A stretch of DNA of 64,000 nt, taken from the NCBI GenBank assembly GCA_905250115.1, contig CAJNOI010000021.1:186001-250000 (forward strand). The letters run 5' to 3'. This stretch comes from Adineta steineri. Lineage: Eukaryota > Rotifera > Eurotatoria > Adinetida > Adinetidae. Under the pieces are notes generated by a model. It saw only the letters and a program-made list of their open reading frames with translations. It had not been told where the DNA came from and made no database searches. Of this stretch, positions 10,913 through 21,780 are shown piece by piece; position 1 is the first letter of the stretch, and every line of letters begins with the position of its first letter. Made by a program: the position numbers and the translations under genes.

Positions 10913-12869
10913 ATGGCATCAAGGAGTAGTGGAATATGTATAGTTATTTTTGATGAAGTAGAAAAATTGACGATATCAATATTTAATACAATAATCGAAT
11001 CTATTGAATTATTTCGAGATCTATCATCATGTATTTCATTTGTTAAACAACAAATAAAAGAAGATAAAGTAGTTGTTTTAATAACAACAAGTATATTAGA
11101 AAATATATTACAAACATTTGAATTATTAACATCGATTGAAGCTATACTTATTTTATTGACAGACAATCAAAATATAAATGTATTACCAAGTAAAGTTATT
11201 GGTATTTATTCTCAGATAGATATGTTATTAATATCTCTATCAGATATACTTACTACAATTGAACAACAATTAAATGTTAAAAGTTTACTTTTTAATTATC
11301 AAACAAATGGAAACGATAATTTAGATTTTTATTTCTATAATCTGTGGAAAAAAGATACTGAAGAATTAAAAAGTACAAAAAAATCTCTTGTAGAACAAAC
11401 TCATCTTTTCTTACCATCGAATGATCAAATAAAATCTTTCATCAATGATTTTAAAACATCATACAAATCAAATCAAACTATTACTTGGTTAGACAAACAA
11501 CGTCATCCATTTCCATATTATCTTCTTATATCAAATGCAATGCGTATTCATGATCAAGAAATTTTATCACTTACTCGATTTTTTTTCAATGATCTTACTA
11601 AACAAATAAAACCTATACCATTAGAATCAAATGATAATCAAGTATATTTAGGTACTAAATTATCAACAGATCTTGTAGATCGTCTTGAAAAATATGATAG
11701 TACAGGGATTATTGCATTTCAATGTTTTCTTCCTGTAACAAGATCAAGAGCTTGTGCTGTATTTGAAGCTACACAAGCATCTCGTGGTTCTAAGACAGTT
11801 AATGTTTTATTTAAAATTGATATAAATAATTTATTAGGCATAACTCTCGGTGAGACACTTCTTATTGATATCGCATTACCATTTCGTATTTGTTCGGTAT
11901 CAAGAGGTGCTAATACAAATGATGGTTATGAATTATTAACTATAATTAAATTAACAGCATTGAATCAGAATGAGAGAGATCAACTATTCGAACAATTTAT
12001 TGGCCGTCAAGAAAAACTAGGAAGAACAATTGATGATGTGTTTAAAAGAATAAGATTGAATATCAGGTTTGTTTGTTTTACTCTTATATTCAATATCATA
12101 TTTTGTTTCTAGTGACAATGAAGTTTTAGCAGATGAATATATAGCACGTGGTGAATGGTCTGAAGCTCGTAATATTTTTGTTCGTATGATAAATCCTAAT
12201 GTTCGTGTTCTAAATAAATATGGATGTTTATTACGTGAACATTTTGATAATATCCAAGATGCATTGAATTGTCATCAACAAGCATTATCAAAAGCTACGA
12301 ATCGAGATAAAGCTGAAACTTTAATTTACTTAGGTTTAGTTTATGATAATATGAAAGAATACAATAATGCATTTCATGTTTATTCTCAAGCATTACAATG
12401 GTTTGAAAATGAAAAAAAACGAGATTCAATAATGATTGCTCGTTGTCTTATTGGTCTTGGTAATATACAATGGTCTCGACGAGAACTTGATGAAGCACTT
12501 CATCTTACTGAACGTGCTTTAGTTATACGTGAAAAAGAAATTAAACCAAGAAATGATTTTGATATTGCTACTTGTCTTAGTAATATGGGTAATATATTAC
12601 ATGATAAAGGTGATATTCAACGTGCATTATTATATACTACACGTGCAGTTGATCTTTTAAGTACGTGTGGAAAAGATGATCCTCGTTTTGCAGCAGCCTT
12701 GAATAATTTAGGTGCAATTTATCAAACTAATGGGAATTTAATTAAAGCACGAGAATATTTTGAACGTGCACTTGAATTATTACCTGATAAAAATCATTCA
12801 TATCGTGAAAGTACATTGAATAATATTGCTCGACTCGATATAATTGAACAATTGAAGAAATGTCAATAA
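10913..12869 (+). CDS. ART-fold plus TPR protein, catalytic motifs degenerate
   Basis: Two exons, 10913-12066 and 12113-12869 (phase 2), give 636 residues. Residues 1-225 resemble the N-terminal module seen before ADP-ribosyltransferase domains in bdelloid-type ART-TPR proteins, as I recall the family. Residues about 243-350 follow an ART layout: VYLG where VYRG is expected, a FLPVT block where the STS-type motif falls, then VLFKIDI and PFRI. Where active members have an acidic E-x-E stretch there is only GETLLID. Residues about 390-630 are five to six TPR units of kinesin-light-chain type (ALNNLGAIYQTNG). I infer a catalytically impaired member that may act as a scaffold. A retained unusual activity cannot be excluded. 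Confidence 0.75.
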
Positions 12870-13027
12870 GGGAATGTTTATTTATTGTTAATTTTTACAT
12901 ATTAAATCATTAAAAGTAAATATAAAAAACATATTTAAAACAATCGTATAACTTCAGCTATGCTGCTCTAATCAAAAATTAAATGAAAGACTAATAATCT
13001 CAATTGGAAGAGTAAATATAGAAATAT

Positions 13028-13960
13028 TTATAAACGATAAGTTTTGATTGCATTCTCTTTAAATATTAAATTAAGTTCATCTTTTGATAATCCTGCATCA
13101 TTTTCTGCAATATCACGATAAACATTAACAAGTTCTTCATATGTTATATTTAATTTATCTACTGGAAAATTTGATCCAAACATACAACGTTTTGGTGTAA
13201 ATAAACGAAGACATTCAAGTATATATGGTGATAAGATTTCTTTTGACCATGTATGATTAAACATAACTAATCCACTTAATTTACAAATAACATTGGTTTG
13301 TTCAGCCATATGTTTCATACCTTCTTTCCAACCATCAAAATCTTTTTGACCATCAACAGGTAAACCACAATGATCAAGAATAAGTATTGCATTTGGATAT
13401 TGTCGTGCTACTTTCGATGCATCAATCATTTGTGATGGATATACATGAAAATCAAATGATAAAGAATGTGATATAAGTAATTGAAAACCATCAAGCCATG
13501 TTTTATCAGTTAGATAATCACCACGATCAGTCATTGATAAACGTGGATCTGTTGTTGACCAATTAAGTAATTGACGAACACCTTTTACACGTGGATAATC
13601 ACGAGTATAAGTTTCTAATAGAGTTGGTAATTCTGGTGATGCTAAATTTGCATGAGCAACAATACCATGTGGAAATCCGCCAGAACTTTCATTTGCAATT
13701 TGTTCTAGAAATTTAACTTCTTCTATAGAATCACTTGCTTCAGCTTGAACATGAACAGATTTAATTAAATGACATGAAGGATTTGTTGCATCACGAAGAT
13801 AATTTTCAAGTAGATAATCTTGTTTTAAGAGATTAATATCACCAGCAAGATGCTCTGGTGCACCACCTTCAGATACTGGTTTAAGCCAGTTATATTTAAC
13901 TCGATTCGATGAAGATAATGACCAAAGATGATGATGACTATCAACAATTTCAAAAGCCAT
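13028..13960 (-). CDS. amidohydrolase-2 family lactonase-like enzyme (COG3618 type)
   Basis: A single exon of 310 residues. The amidohydrolase TIM-barrel metal site is visible: DSHHHLW (His9, His11), FHV (His172), LDHCGLP (His197) and GSNFPVD (Asp268). The GVRQLL block near 127 and the FGSNFPVDK end fit the COG3618 group. That group includes L-fuconolactonases and L-rhamnono-gamma-lactonases, which open sugar lactones in oxidative deoxyhexose catabolism. The gene has no intron, unlike most neighbours, which fits acquisition from bacteria or fungi. It is the last of four genes on this strand, 293 bp after the XLF-like gene and about 2.9 kb from a FucP-type permease. AAACAG lies just before the start and could be a splice acceptor. 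Exact substrate is unknown. Confidence 0.8.
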   Translation of the reverse strand: MAFEIVDSHHHLWSLSSSNRVKYNWLKPVSEGGAPEHLAGDINLLKQDYLLENYLRDATNPSCHLIKSVHVQAEASDSIEEVKFLEQIANESSGGFPHGIVAHANLASPELPTLLETYTRDYPRVKGVRQLLNWSTTDPRLSMTDRGDYLTDKTWLDGFQLLISHSLSFDFHVYPSQMIDASKVARQYPNAILILDHCGLPVDGQKDFDGWKEGMKHMAEQTNVICKLSGLVMFNHTWSKEILSPYILECLRLFTPKRCMFGSNFPVDKLNITYEELVNVYRDIAENDAGLSKDELNLIFKENAIKTYRL

Positions 13961-14253
13961 AGCTGTTTTTTTGTATGTGCGTTAAATGTATATGTAACCT
14001 AGACTGTACTTTTTGATAAGAATAATACTTCAACTCTAGAGGCGATAAGAGATAATAAAATCAAGAAGAAAAAAAAGATATCTTTATAACAATGAATGTT
14101 TAACATTCTCTCTTTTTTTATATTATTATTTAACAAAAAACAAAACAAACATCAAGCCGAATAAAGTATAATATTGAATTCTTTTTTTAATTTTAATCTG
14201 ACATTACAATTAATATTTACAAGAATTTATATAAACAGAAAAATACATATTAT

Positions 14254-15257
14254 TTAAACAGAAATATTTGCATTTGTTGCATTACTTCGTAATCGTTTTG
14301 TTTGTTGTTTATTATTTTCGGAATTCACTGTTGAAGTTGTCAATGAACGTTTATTAATACGTTGTGCTAAATCAATTTCATCATTATCTTGTTCATCAAT
14401 TTGATCAACAAGTGTATTGACAACTGTTGAAACAGTTTCATCATCTTGTTCATCATCACTCATTTCTTCTAAAGTTTTCATATAAGCTTTTTTAAGTAAA
14501 CATACATCAAGAAATTGTGCACCACCACGACAACCAAAAGCTGATTTCCATAAACGACCAGTTGTTGATGAAGATAAGATTTCATCATCATCATCTTCAT
14601 CTAAAAGAAGATATCTAGAATTCAGTATTATAAAAGAAGTTCTTATTTACCTTCTTGATCATCGACAAGTGTCATTGGTGTATTAAGAAAAAGTTTTGCA
14701 TTAAATTGCGGTAATTCATCTTTATGTTCTAATAATTCACAGAGATATGTTTGTCGCTCGGATAATTCTTTAACTTGTACTAATAATTGTCTAACATAAT
14801 GTTGTTCAAATAATTGTGAACGTTCATCACAACGGAATTTAAATTTTAAATCATCGTGAAAAATTTCAATTGATAATAATCTGGGTGACAAAAGTTTTGC
14901 ATGTAATTCATGTTGATCATTTTTAATTCCATCAATTGTTAATATTGTTTTTAAACGTGTTAAAAATTTCTGTATATCATCATGATGAAATGATGTTTTA
15001 CGTAGATTATTTAATAACTGTAAACGTTGTCGAATTTTTTCTTCAGTTAAATATTCGAAGTAGGCTGTGCCATTTAGATAAAATGCAATTGATATTGATT
15101 TTGATGTAAAATGTGGTTGGCATAAAAGAACAAGATGACGATATGGTTGATCAGTTGAACCAGCATATATTGTTAATGGTGAGGACATACGAATAAGACG
15201 TATTGGTGTTTGATTAAATGTACGTGTACATGTTGAAGCAAAATCTTCAAATGACAT
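14254..15257 (-). CDS. NHEJ1: XLF/NHEJ1-like non-homologous end-joining factor
   Basis: Two exons (complement), 15257-14651 and 14600-14254, give 317 residues (human XLF has 299). Residues 1-145 look like the mixed beta head of the XRCC4/XLF superfamily. The helix after it reads FEQHYVRQLLVQVKEL then CELLEHKDE near residues 148-185. That matches the XLF pattern of Q-H-hydrophobic-R-x-L, a coiled coil and a Leu-Leu...Lys-Asp turn. The C-terminal 130 residues are acidic and disordered, with basic KKAY and TKRLR patches. I did not find a clear Ku-binding motif. XLF bridges DNA ends with XRCC4-ligase IV. Start: ATG two bases after a tttttttcag acceptor. Homology is by pattern only; PAXX or XRCC4 are alternatives. 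Confidence 0.68.
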
Positions 15258-15259
15258 AT

Positions 15260-15304
15260 CTGAAAAAAATAAGAATTTATTTATTAAAAAAACTAAAAAA
15301 AGAT
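15260..15304 (-). promoter_or_regulatory. putative trans-splice acceptor and poly(A) signal between two genes
   Basis: The SLC25A11 stop ends at 15305 and the XLF-like start is at 15257. The spacer, read on the minus strand, has AATAAATAAA, which can serve as the upstream poly(A) signal. It then has a T-rich tract ending in ...tttttttcag at 15260, two bases before ATATG. There is no room for an independent promoter plus a cis donor. This is the layout of an operon junction processed by spliced-leader trans-splicing. Confidence 0.6.
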
Positions 15305-16443
15305 TTATAAAGTTGATGAGTAGACTTGATTTTTCAGTATATGTTTTTGATATTGAATATTTAATTGTTCAATAAATATAAATGTAAGAATTGTATGAGG
15401 ACCAAGACGTGAAAAGTAAGGAGTAAAACCTTTCCAAAAACTTACTGCACCTTCTTTATGAAGAATTCGTTGGAAGACATCCTAGAATAGAAAAATACAA
15501 GAATCAACTATGTGATTTACCTTATTAATTAAAACAAAAGGTTCTATTTCATTTTTCTGAATAAGACAGTGGTACCAATCACTTACTAATATTCCATTAT
15601 ATTCAGGTTTTCCTTGTATAACTTTCATATTCTGATAACGTGTTTTAATAATATCAACTGGTAATGAAACAGTTGTTGTAATAAGTGCAGCCATTAATGA
15701 TGCTACAACATGTAAAGGTAAACCTTGTTGCATAATATCATTAGAAATTAGAAGTTGTTTAGCTTGTGAATAAGTTGGCATTTGAGCAGCATTAACAATC
15801 ATAGCTCGTGTTACTGTTGGTATAGCACCACGCCATAATCTTAAGATACCTTCTTCACGTATTATACGAATAAGAGCATCAAATACATGCTTATAATTTC
15901 TTCTTTCCTCAATTGGTAATCGTCCATCAAGTGACATTCGAACTAATGCTACTTCAGCTGGTGTACCAATAAATGAACCTAAACCTCCACTAACAATACC
16001 CAAAAGAAGATTAATAAAAAAACGTGGCGGACGACCATCTAATTCACGAAAACGTTCAAATAAAATTTGATATACACCTAAACGAGCTGTTGTATATGTT
16101 GCTTGACGTAATAAACCAGCTGAAAGACTAAAAAAGATTTTTGTAAATTATTTTATTAAAAAATCTACCTTGCATATAATCCACGAATACCTTCATTACG
16201 AAATATTGTTGTTATTGCATGAAAAGTTGTTTTATATTCTCTAATACTACCTTCTGCACCACTCATTTGCATTCGATTTTTTACTAGATCTAATGGATTA
16301 ACAAACATAGTTGCAGACATTCTAAATAAGAAGGAAGTAATTCAATTGAACGAAGAATATATTATTAAAATATACCCGGCTATACCACCGATTAAAAATT
16401 TCACTGAATTAGGTGTATTAGTTGATAAAGATTTTGATTCCAT
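15305..16443 (-). CDS. SLC25A11: mitochondrial 2-oxoglutarate/malate carrier
   Basis: Four exons (complement), 16443-16376, 16321-16169, 16127-15587 and 15481-15305, give 312 residues (human protein 314). Three Px[D/E]xx[K/R] carrier signatures are present: NPLDLVKNR near residue 30, TPAEVALVR near 137 and LPVDIIKTR near 230. The LRQATYTTARLG and FTPYFSRLGPHT blocks are specific to the oxoglutarate carrier. It exchanges 2-oxoglutarate for malate across the inner mitochondrial membrane. A catttttag|CAATGG acceptor-like site lies about 20 bp before the start, with no obvious upstream donor. The stop is 47 bp from the next gene's start. Confidence 0.95.
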
Positions 16444-16821
16444 ACTTTTCTATCTTGTTTCCATTGCTAAAAATGAAAGATTGATTATTTATCTTTCTGC
16501 TCATATGTTTTATGACAGGTGCAGAGAGAGAATGTCCTAATTGAGAACCAATTGAAAATTGTATATGACATCCGTGAAAGAAAAGCGACCATGGAATGCA
16601 GATGTCACTTCTCTATTATTAATTGTAAGAGATATAGATCATAATCATAAAATCGTGTATAAAACAATAAAAAAAATTTATTCATCAGTTCAGAGAGCAC
16701 TAAAATATAATGCATAGAATGATTACATATATGTTCTTAAAAATATCTATCTTATTCAAAATTAATTATATTTCTAGATTAAATCTACATGATTAAAAAA
16801 AACACAGTTACATAATATTGT

Positions 16822-18757
16822 CTATGTTTTTATATTTCGTTCTGTTGTTAACACATAAGCAAGAAGTGCATAGATTGCAATAATAAGATATGCTACACCG
16901 GGTAGTGTATATGCCACAGACAATTGTTTAGTTTCTTCTGAAATTAAACCCATTAATGGAGTAAATACGGCTCCACCAATAATAGCCATAACAAGAAGAC
17001 AACTCGCTAATTTTGTTGTATGACCACTCATACCTTTAATACCTAACGCAAATATTGTTGGATACATTAACGACATAAAAAATGATGTAAAAAATAATGC
17101 AGCAAGTCCAAATGAATTTGGTGCAAGAACAGTAATAACAATTAATAAAACATTAATAAGTGAAAATAGTGTTAATAGAATTGATGGTGAAAATCCAAAG
17201 TGCATAAGTAACGCTGAAGTAAGACGCCCAAGTGCAAACATAACTAATGTACCAGTTAATAAATAACCACCTATTTTTTCTCCAACATCAACATAATCTT
17301 GAGCATACTGCATAAAATATGACCAAGTACCAACTTGTGCACCAACATAAGCAAATTGTGCAATTATAGAAAATAAAAATAATGCTCGACAAAGAGAATT
17401 TTCTCCTTTTTCTTCTTTTTTTATTGTTTTTGTATTCGTTGGAAATGGTACAAAAGCAATAAGTATAGCCCATAAAAATGTGATACCACCAAGTATTACA
17501 TATGGTCGAACAACACGTAATGTTTCTTGTTTTAAATAATTATCATATGTTTTATTAAGACGCATTTGTTCAATTTGTTTATCATTTAATTCAATACCAG
17601 AAAAAATAAACAATGTTCCAATAAGTACTCCTGTTATAGCACCCAATGGATTGAATGCTTGTGCTATATTAAGACGTTTTTCAGATGAAGATGCTGGTCC
17701 AGTAGCATTTGCTATAAATGGATTAGCTGCAGTTTCAAGAAAAGCGAGACCAGTTGCAATAATAAATAAAGAAATTAAAAAAGGTGTATATTGCCCAATA
17801 AGAGCTGCTGGCCAGAAAAGACATGAACCTGTACCAAAGAGAAATAAACCAAGAATAATACCAGTTTTATAACCCCAACGTCGAAGAATATAAGCTGCAG
17901 GTAAAGCCCATATAAAATATCCCATATAGAATGCTGATTGAACAAGACCTGCTTCAAAGCGAGATAAAATAAAAGCTTTTGAAAATTGTCGAATAAGTAC
18001 ATCATTTAATTGATTTGGTATTCCCCAAAGAAAGAAAAGAAATGTAACAAGAATTGTTGATAGATATTTATATTTCTTATTAGGTTCTGATTCTATTTCA
18101 ATTAACATCGGTTCACATTCAGTTGGAAGTACGTTTGTATTTGAATCTTGACTTATTACAGGTGAATTTTCAATATGAGTATCATTATTATTATTCATCT
18201 TAATATGAATAAGACTTGGATGTGGTCCATGAAGAATTTGAGTAAATATAGATTCTTCGTTTTTAGTGATACAATTATCACTTAAATCAAGTGAAATTAA
18301 TGTAGAATTTGATTGAAGTGCATCAGCGATAAGTGCTGCACCATCTGGTGAAATATTATCATGTGTAAGAGATAAGTGTTTTATAGTATTATTATGTCGT
18401 ATAAGACTAGCTATTGTTGCAGCATCAACATTTTGTAAGTTAGATAATGTTAATTTTTGTATACTTTTATTTTTTTGTAATCCTTCATTAAGAATAATAT
18501 CAAATGAATAAACCGATTGACTAACTGAATCAAAAATTAATTCAACTAGATAAACTTGTTCGCATAAATATTTAGCTAAAACTCCAGCATCACTTTGATA
18601 TAATTGAAGATTAACTAATGAAAGACAACATAAACGACTATTAGTAAATATTGAAGTCCATAGATTTGGAATTATTTTTGCTGTACCATTAGCACTTAAT
18701 ATAACATGAATATCATCATCATTCGTAGTTGATGATGATAAGACAGAAGTTGATGAG
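16822..18757 (-). CDS. leucine-rich repeats fused in frame to a FucP-type sugar/H+ symporter (N-terminus cut by gap)
   Basis: From the N gap (18757) to the stop at 16822 one frame is open without interruption. The first ~185 residues form ribonuclease-inhibitor-type LRRs: LTLSNLQN, LSLTHDNISPDGAA, LISLDLSDNCIT. The next 458, from the Met at 18198, are a complete 12-TM MFS protein of the FucP group. FucP hallmarks include QLND (Asp66 of the MFS part), AGLVQSAFY, FLETAANPF (Glu155) and MYPTIFALGIK. FucP imports L-fucose with protons, and those two acids are its functional pair. No intron is present. The Met at 18198 may instead start an independent transporter, with ttattcatattaag before it as a weak acceptor; then the LRR gene would need its own unseen end. 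The transporter call is firm; the fusion is probable. Confidence 0.82.
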
Positions 18758-18767
18758 NNNNNNNNNN
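18758..18767. other. assembly gap (10 N)
   Basis: Ten Ns interrupt the N-terminal part of the LRR-transporter frame. The sequence to the right of the gap is not coding, so the gap size is arbitrary and the missing exons could be anywhere. Confidence 0.99.
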
Positions 18768-18936
18768 CACACCCACTAAATTCATTTAGTACTATGAAAT
18801 TGACGAGATATATATATATATGATAAAAATATTCTTTTCTAATGTAAAAACTATCAATAAGTGAGAAACTAATTCTATGAACTTAAAATGAGTAGCGTAG
18901 AAGTCGTTAACTCGGTCCGACTAGTAAACTTCTTCT

Positions 18937-19294
18937 CCAACTTTCAACTATTAAATTTATTAGTAGAAGCCTCCAACTATCCAGATAAAATAGGTGAATA
19001 GGCGTATTCTCTCAATATACGGCTATGTCGCACATCCGTCCATGTACCCAAATTCAGCTGCTTTCTCCTCCACACCCTTCCAAGCACCCACATTCAGCTG
19101 CTGCCGTCTGCACCCTTTCAAGCACCCACATTCAACTGCTCCCGTCTGCACATTTCCAGGCATCCACATTCAGCTGCTCCCCTCTGCACCTTTCCGAGCA
19201 CCCGCAGTTAGCTGCGCCCTTCCCCACACCCACACACACTCATATCCCACACCCATCCACATCTACCCTAATAAATTTAATAGTTGAAAAGTTG
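18937..19294. repeat. inverted repeat (about 25 bp arms) enclosing a GC-rich block
   Basis: The left arm is 18937-18962 and the right arm is 19269-19294. They are reverse complements apart from one extra base, with TAATAAATTTAATAGTTG shared exactly. The 306 bp between them are unusually C-rich for this genome. It could be a MITE-like element or an expanded foldback element. No target duplication was recognised. Confidence 0.65.
19055..19208 (+). repeat. minisatellite, four 38-40 bp units
   Basis: Units start at 19055, 19095, 19133 and 19171. Each begins CAGCTGCT (CAACTGCT in the third) and continues through a TCTGCAC-like core to AAGCACCCACATT or a variant. The C-rich composition contrasts sharply with the flanks. 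The open frames across it are by-products of the periodicity. Confidence 0.85.
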
Positions 19295-20298
19295 AATAGT
19301 GGAATAGTAGAATGAATAGTTGAATAGTTGGATTCAACATTACTACTATTACACGTATGCGTTAATTTAGAAGATTGCATTAAAGCAGTTTTGAAATGGG
19401 TCTCAGTTGATTTAAATGATTTCTTGAAAGCACTTAAGGAATGCTGATTGGAGAACGAATGCAGCAGTATATCGTTGTGTCAACCCACACCCATTTATGA
19501 GATGTAGAAGAAAAAATAGAACATGATTACAAAATTATAATATGTTCATGACGTAAATTGTTATAATAATATTTTTGTACCTCACATGATCGTACAAATC
19601 AAATAAAATCCTTTTGCTTATTGTTATTAGTTGAACAAAATAATATACAACCATCCTTTCAATTCATGAACAAACAGTATAAGAATAGTAAAGAGGTCTT
19701 AACTTTGATGATATCAACAAGTATTATTGAAAACAAAAATTTAAACTTAATGTCAATTTACGAAAAAGACATATTTAATAAAGAAAATAGTTTTACTCCG
19801 TAGTTTTTCATAATAAAATAAGCCAATAAAATAAGGAAGACTTATGTGATATAAAAAAAATAATGCTTTATTCAATTGACCAAATAGATAGGATATAAGA
19901 TCAAGATTTGTTTTGCAAAATAATCAGTCATTATGCAATGAAGAGAAAATAACAAACATTGACCTTTTGAATATTTATCATATTTTTATCATGATAAATT
20001 GTTCTTTGAAGAAAAAGAAATTATAAAATACTTTTTTGTCTAAATAAGAAATTTTACATGTTGAATTAATAAGAGTGCAAATATTCATATCGAATTTATT
20101 TTTCAAAATCTTTTTCTCACTTCGTAACAACTATTATCAACTGCAACTTTATCTTATAGAATCTTATTTTGTCATATACTTTTAAAATAAAATGTTAAAA
20201 TAACGTGATATACCTTTTCTTTTTTGTCTGTTTCTTATTTTGTCATTTGAGTATACTTTCTTTTGTTTTATTGTGATAAAAAAATAAGATTAGACAAA

Positions 20299-21375
20299 AT
20301 GGTCATAAAGTCATGGCTGTTCTCGATTGTTTTATTTGAAACTTTCATATACGTATATGGATGGGGACCAGTTGGACATAGTACAATTGTACGTCTTGCT
20401 CAAAGTCAGTTAAGTGATACAGCACCTGAATGGATTCTTTCACTGACTCCTTGGCATTGGCATGGAAATTTAAGTGCACTGGCTTCATGGGCGGATGATA
20501 TACTTTATCCTAATACAAATCCTACTGGTTACGATAATTGGCAATGGTCTCGACCATTACATTATATAAATATACCTGATTGGAGTTGTAATTATAACCA
20601 TGAAAGAGATTGTGTTGGTGATATTTGTGTATCTGGTGCAATAAAAAACTATACTAAACGATTAGAAACTGAATTAGATGATATTCAACAAACAGAAGCA
20701 TTATATTTTCTTATTCACTTTGTTGGAGATATACATCAACCATTACATACAGGCTTTGCAAGTGATCGTGGAGGAAATGATGTTAAAGGTAAAATATAGA
20801 TGAGACATTTAAAAATAAAAATTTGTTATTATTTAGGTCATTATATGAACGGAACATACTCTACAAATCTTCATTCATTATGGGATAGTGGTTTGTTAAC
20901 AACTCGTCTTCATCGAAATTTTCATTCCAATGCATCTCTCTATTATGATCATATTTATGAATTAATGATTAATCTACCATCTGAGGACAATGATAATAAT
21001 ATTGAACAATGGATAGACGATAATATAAAAATTGTTTGTGAACACATTTACTTTGACGAAAATAATGTAACTATGAATGCAACGGCTAATTTTACATTAG
21101 GAGAAGTATATTATAATCGAAGTATATCAATAATTGAACAACGTCTTGCTCGTGGTGGTCGTCGACTTGGTGTATTACTTAATCAATTGGCAAAAACACG
21201 TCCACAAAAATCATCAGATCAAAAAAATAAATTATCTTCTAGTACAATTGCACTTATTGTTGTACTAGTTGTGGAAGGTGTATTGGCAATTGTGGTGGGT
21301 ATCATTTTCTTTATTCGATACAAGAAAAGATCATCGGAACCAAATTCATTTTCTCTTTCTTCTACAAAGGAATAA
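20299..21375 (+). CDS. S1/P1-type zinc nuclease with C-terminal membrane anchor
   Basis: Two exons, 20299-20788 and 20837-21375 with a 48-nt intron, give 342 residues. The start is the ATG at 20299; upstream there is only TTG in frame. The signal peptide ends before Trp22, which would be the N-terminal zinc-ligand Trp of the mature enzyme (GWGPVGH). Other family ligands follow: ASWADD, RPLHYINIP, HFVGDIHQPLH, DRGGNDV and NLHSLWD. These enzymes degrade single-stranded DNA and RNA outside the cell or in acidic vesicles. A TM helix near residues 298-320 and a short basic cytosolic tail make this a type I membrane form. The family is common in plants, fungi, protists and bacteria and sparse in animals, so lateral origin is plausible. 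Confidence 0.9.
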
Positions 21376-21780
21376 AATTATACATATAATTTCTTTTTAA
21401 ATAAATAAATATGTAATATAAATAAATTTTAATTTTTACTAAAAGTAATCAACCAACTATCAAGATACGCAATACTGTGTATATCATTGCTATCAAACTG
21501 GTAAGAGTCAAAGTATGAATACGATGATGATGATGATGACAAATCTTAATTTTTTAAAACAATAATGATATTATTGCAGAGTGACAGAGGGATAAAGCTG
21601 TTATGACTAAATAACTACATTGTTTGCTATTATATTTTATGTTATCATAAATCAATATAAAAAAACCGTAAAAATATGATCACAAAATATTTAAAAAAAT
21701 ACTTTCATGATTGATATTTTATTTTATTAAAAATTCTTACATAAATAAAACTAAATTATCTTTCTTTATAATCAATGATT
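21376..21780. other. convergent intergenic region
   Basis: 3' ends of two convergent genes. AATAAATAAATA just after 21400 is a likely poly(A) signal for the nuclease gene. A (GAT)n run lies near 21521-21537. Nothing else is seen. Confidence 0.3.

Larger units (their letters stand above)
18768..20298. other. gene-free region with inverted repeat and minisatellite
   Basis: The left half holds the repeat structure described at 18937-19294. To its right, 19300-19340 has short AATAGTTGA-like direct repeats. The rest, to 20298, is AT-rich with only short chance ORFs. No gene is supported. Confidence 0.5.

Noticed and set aside
18994..19315. Two overlapping plus-strand ORFs of about 96 residues
   Set aside because: They translate the GC-rich minisatellite in two frames; composition is periodic and there is no other gene evidence.
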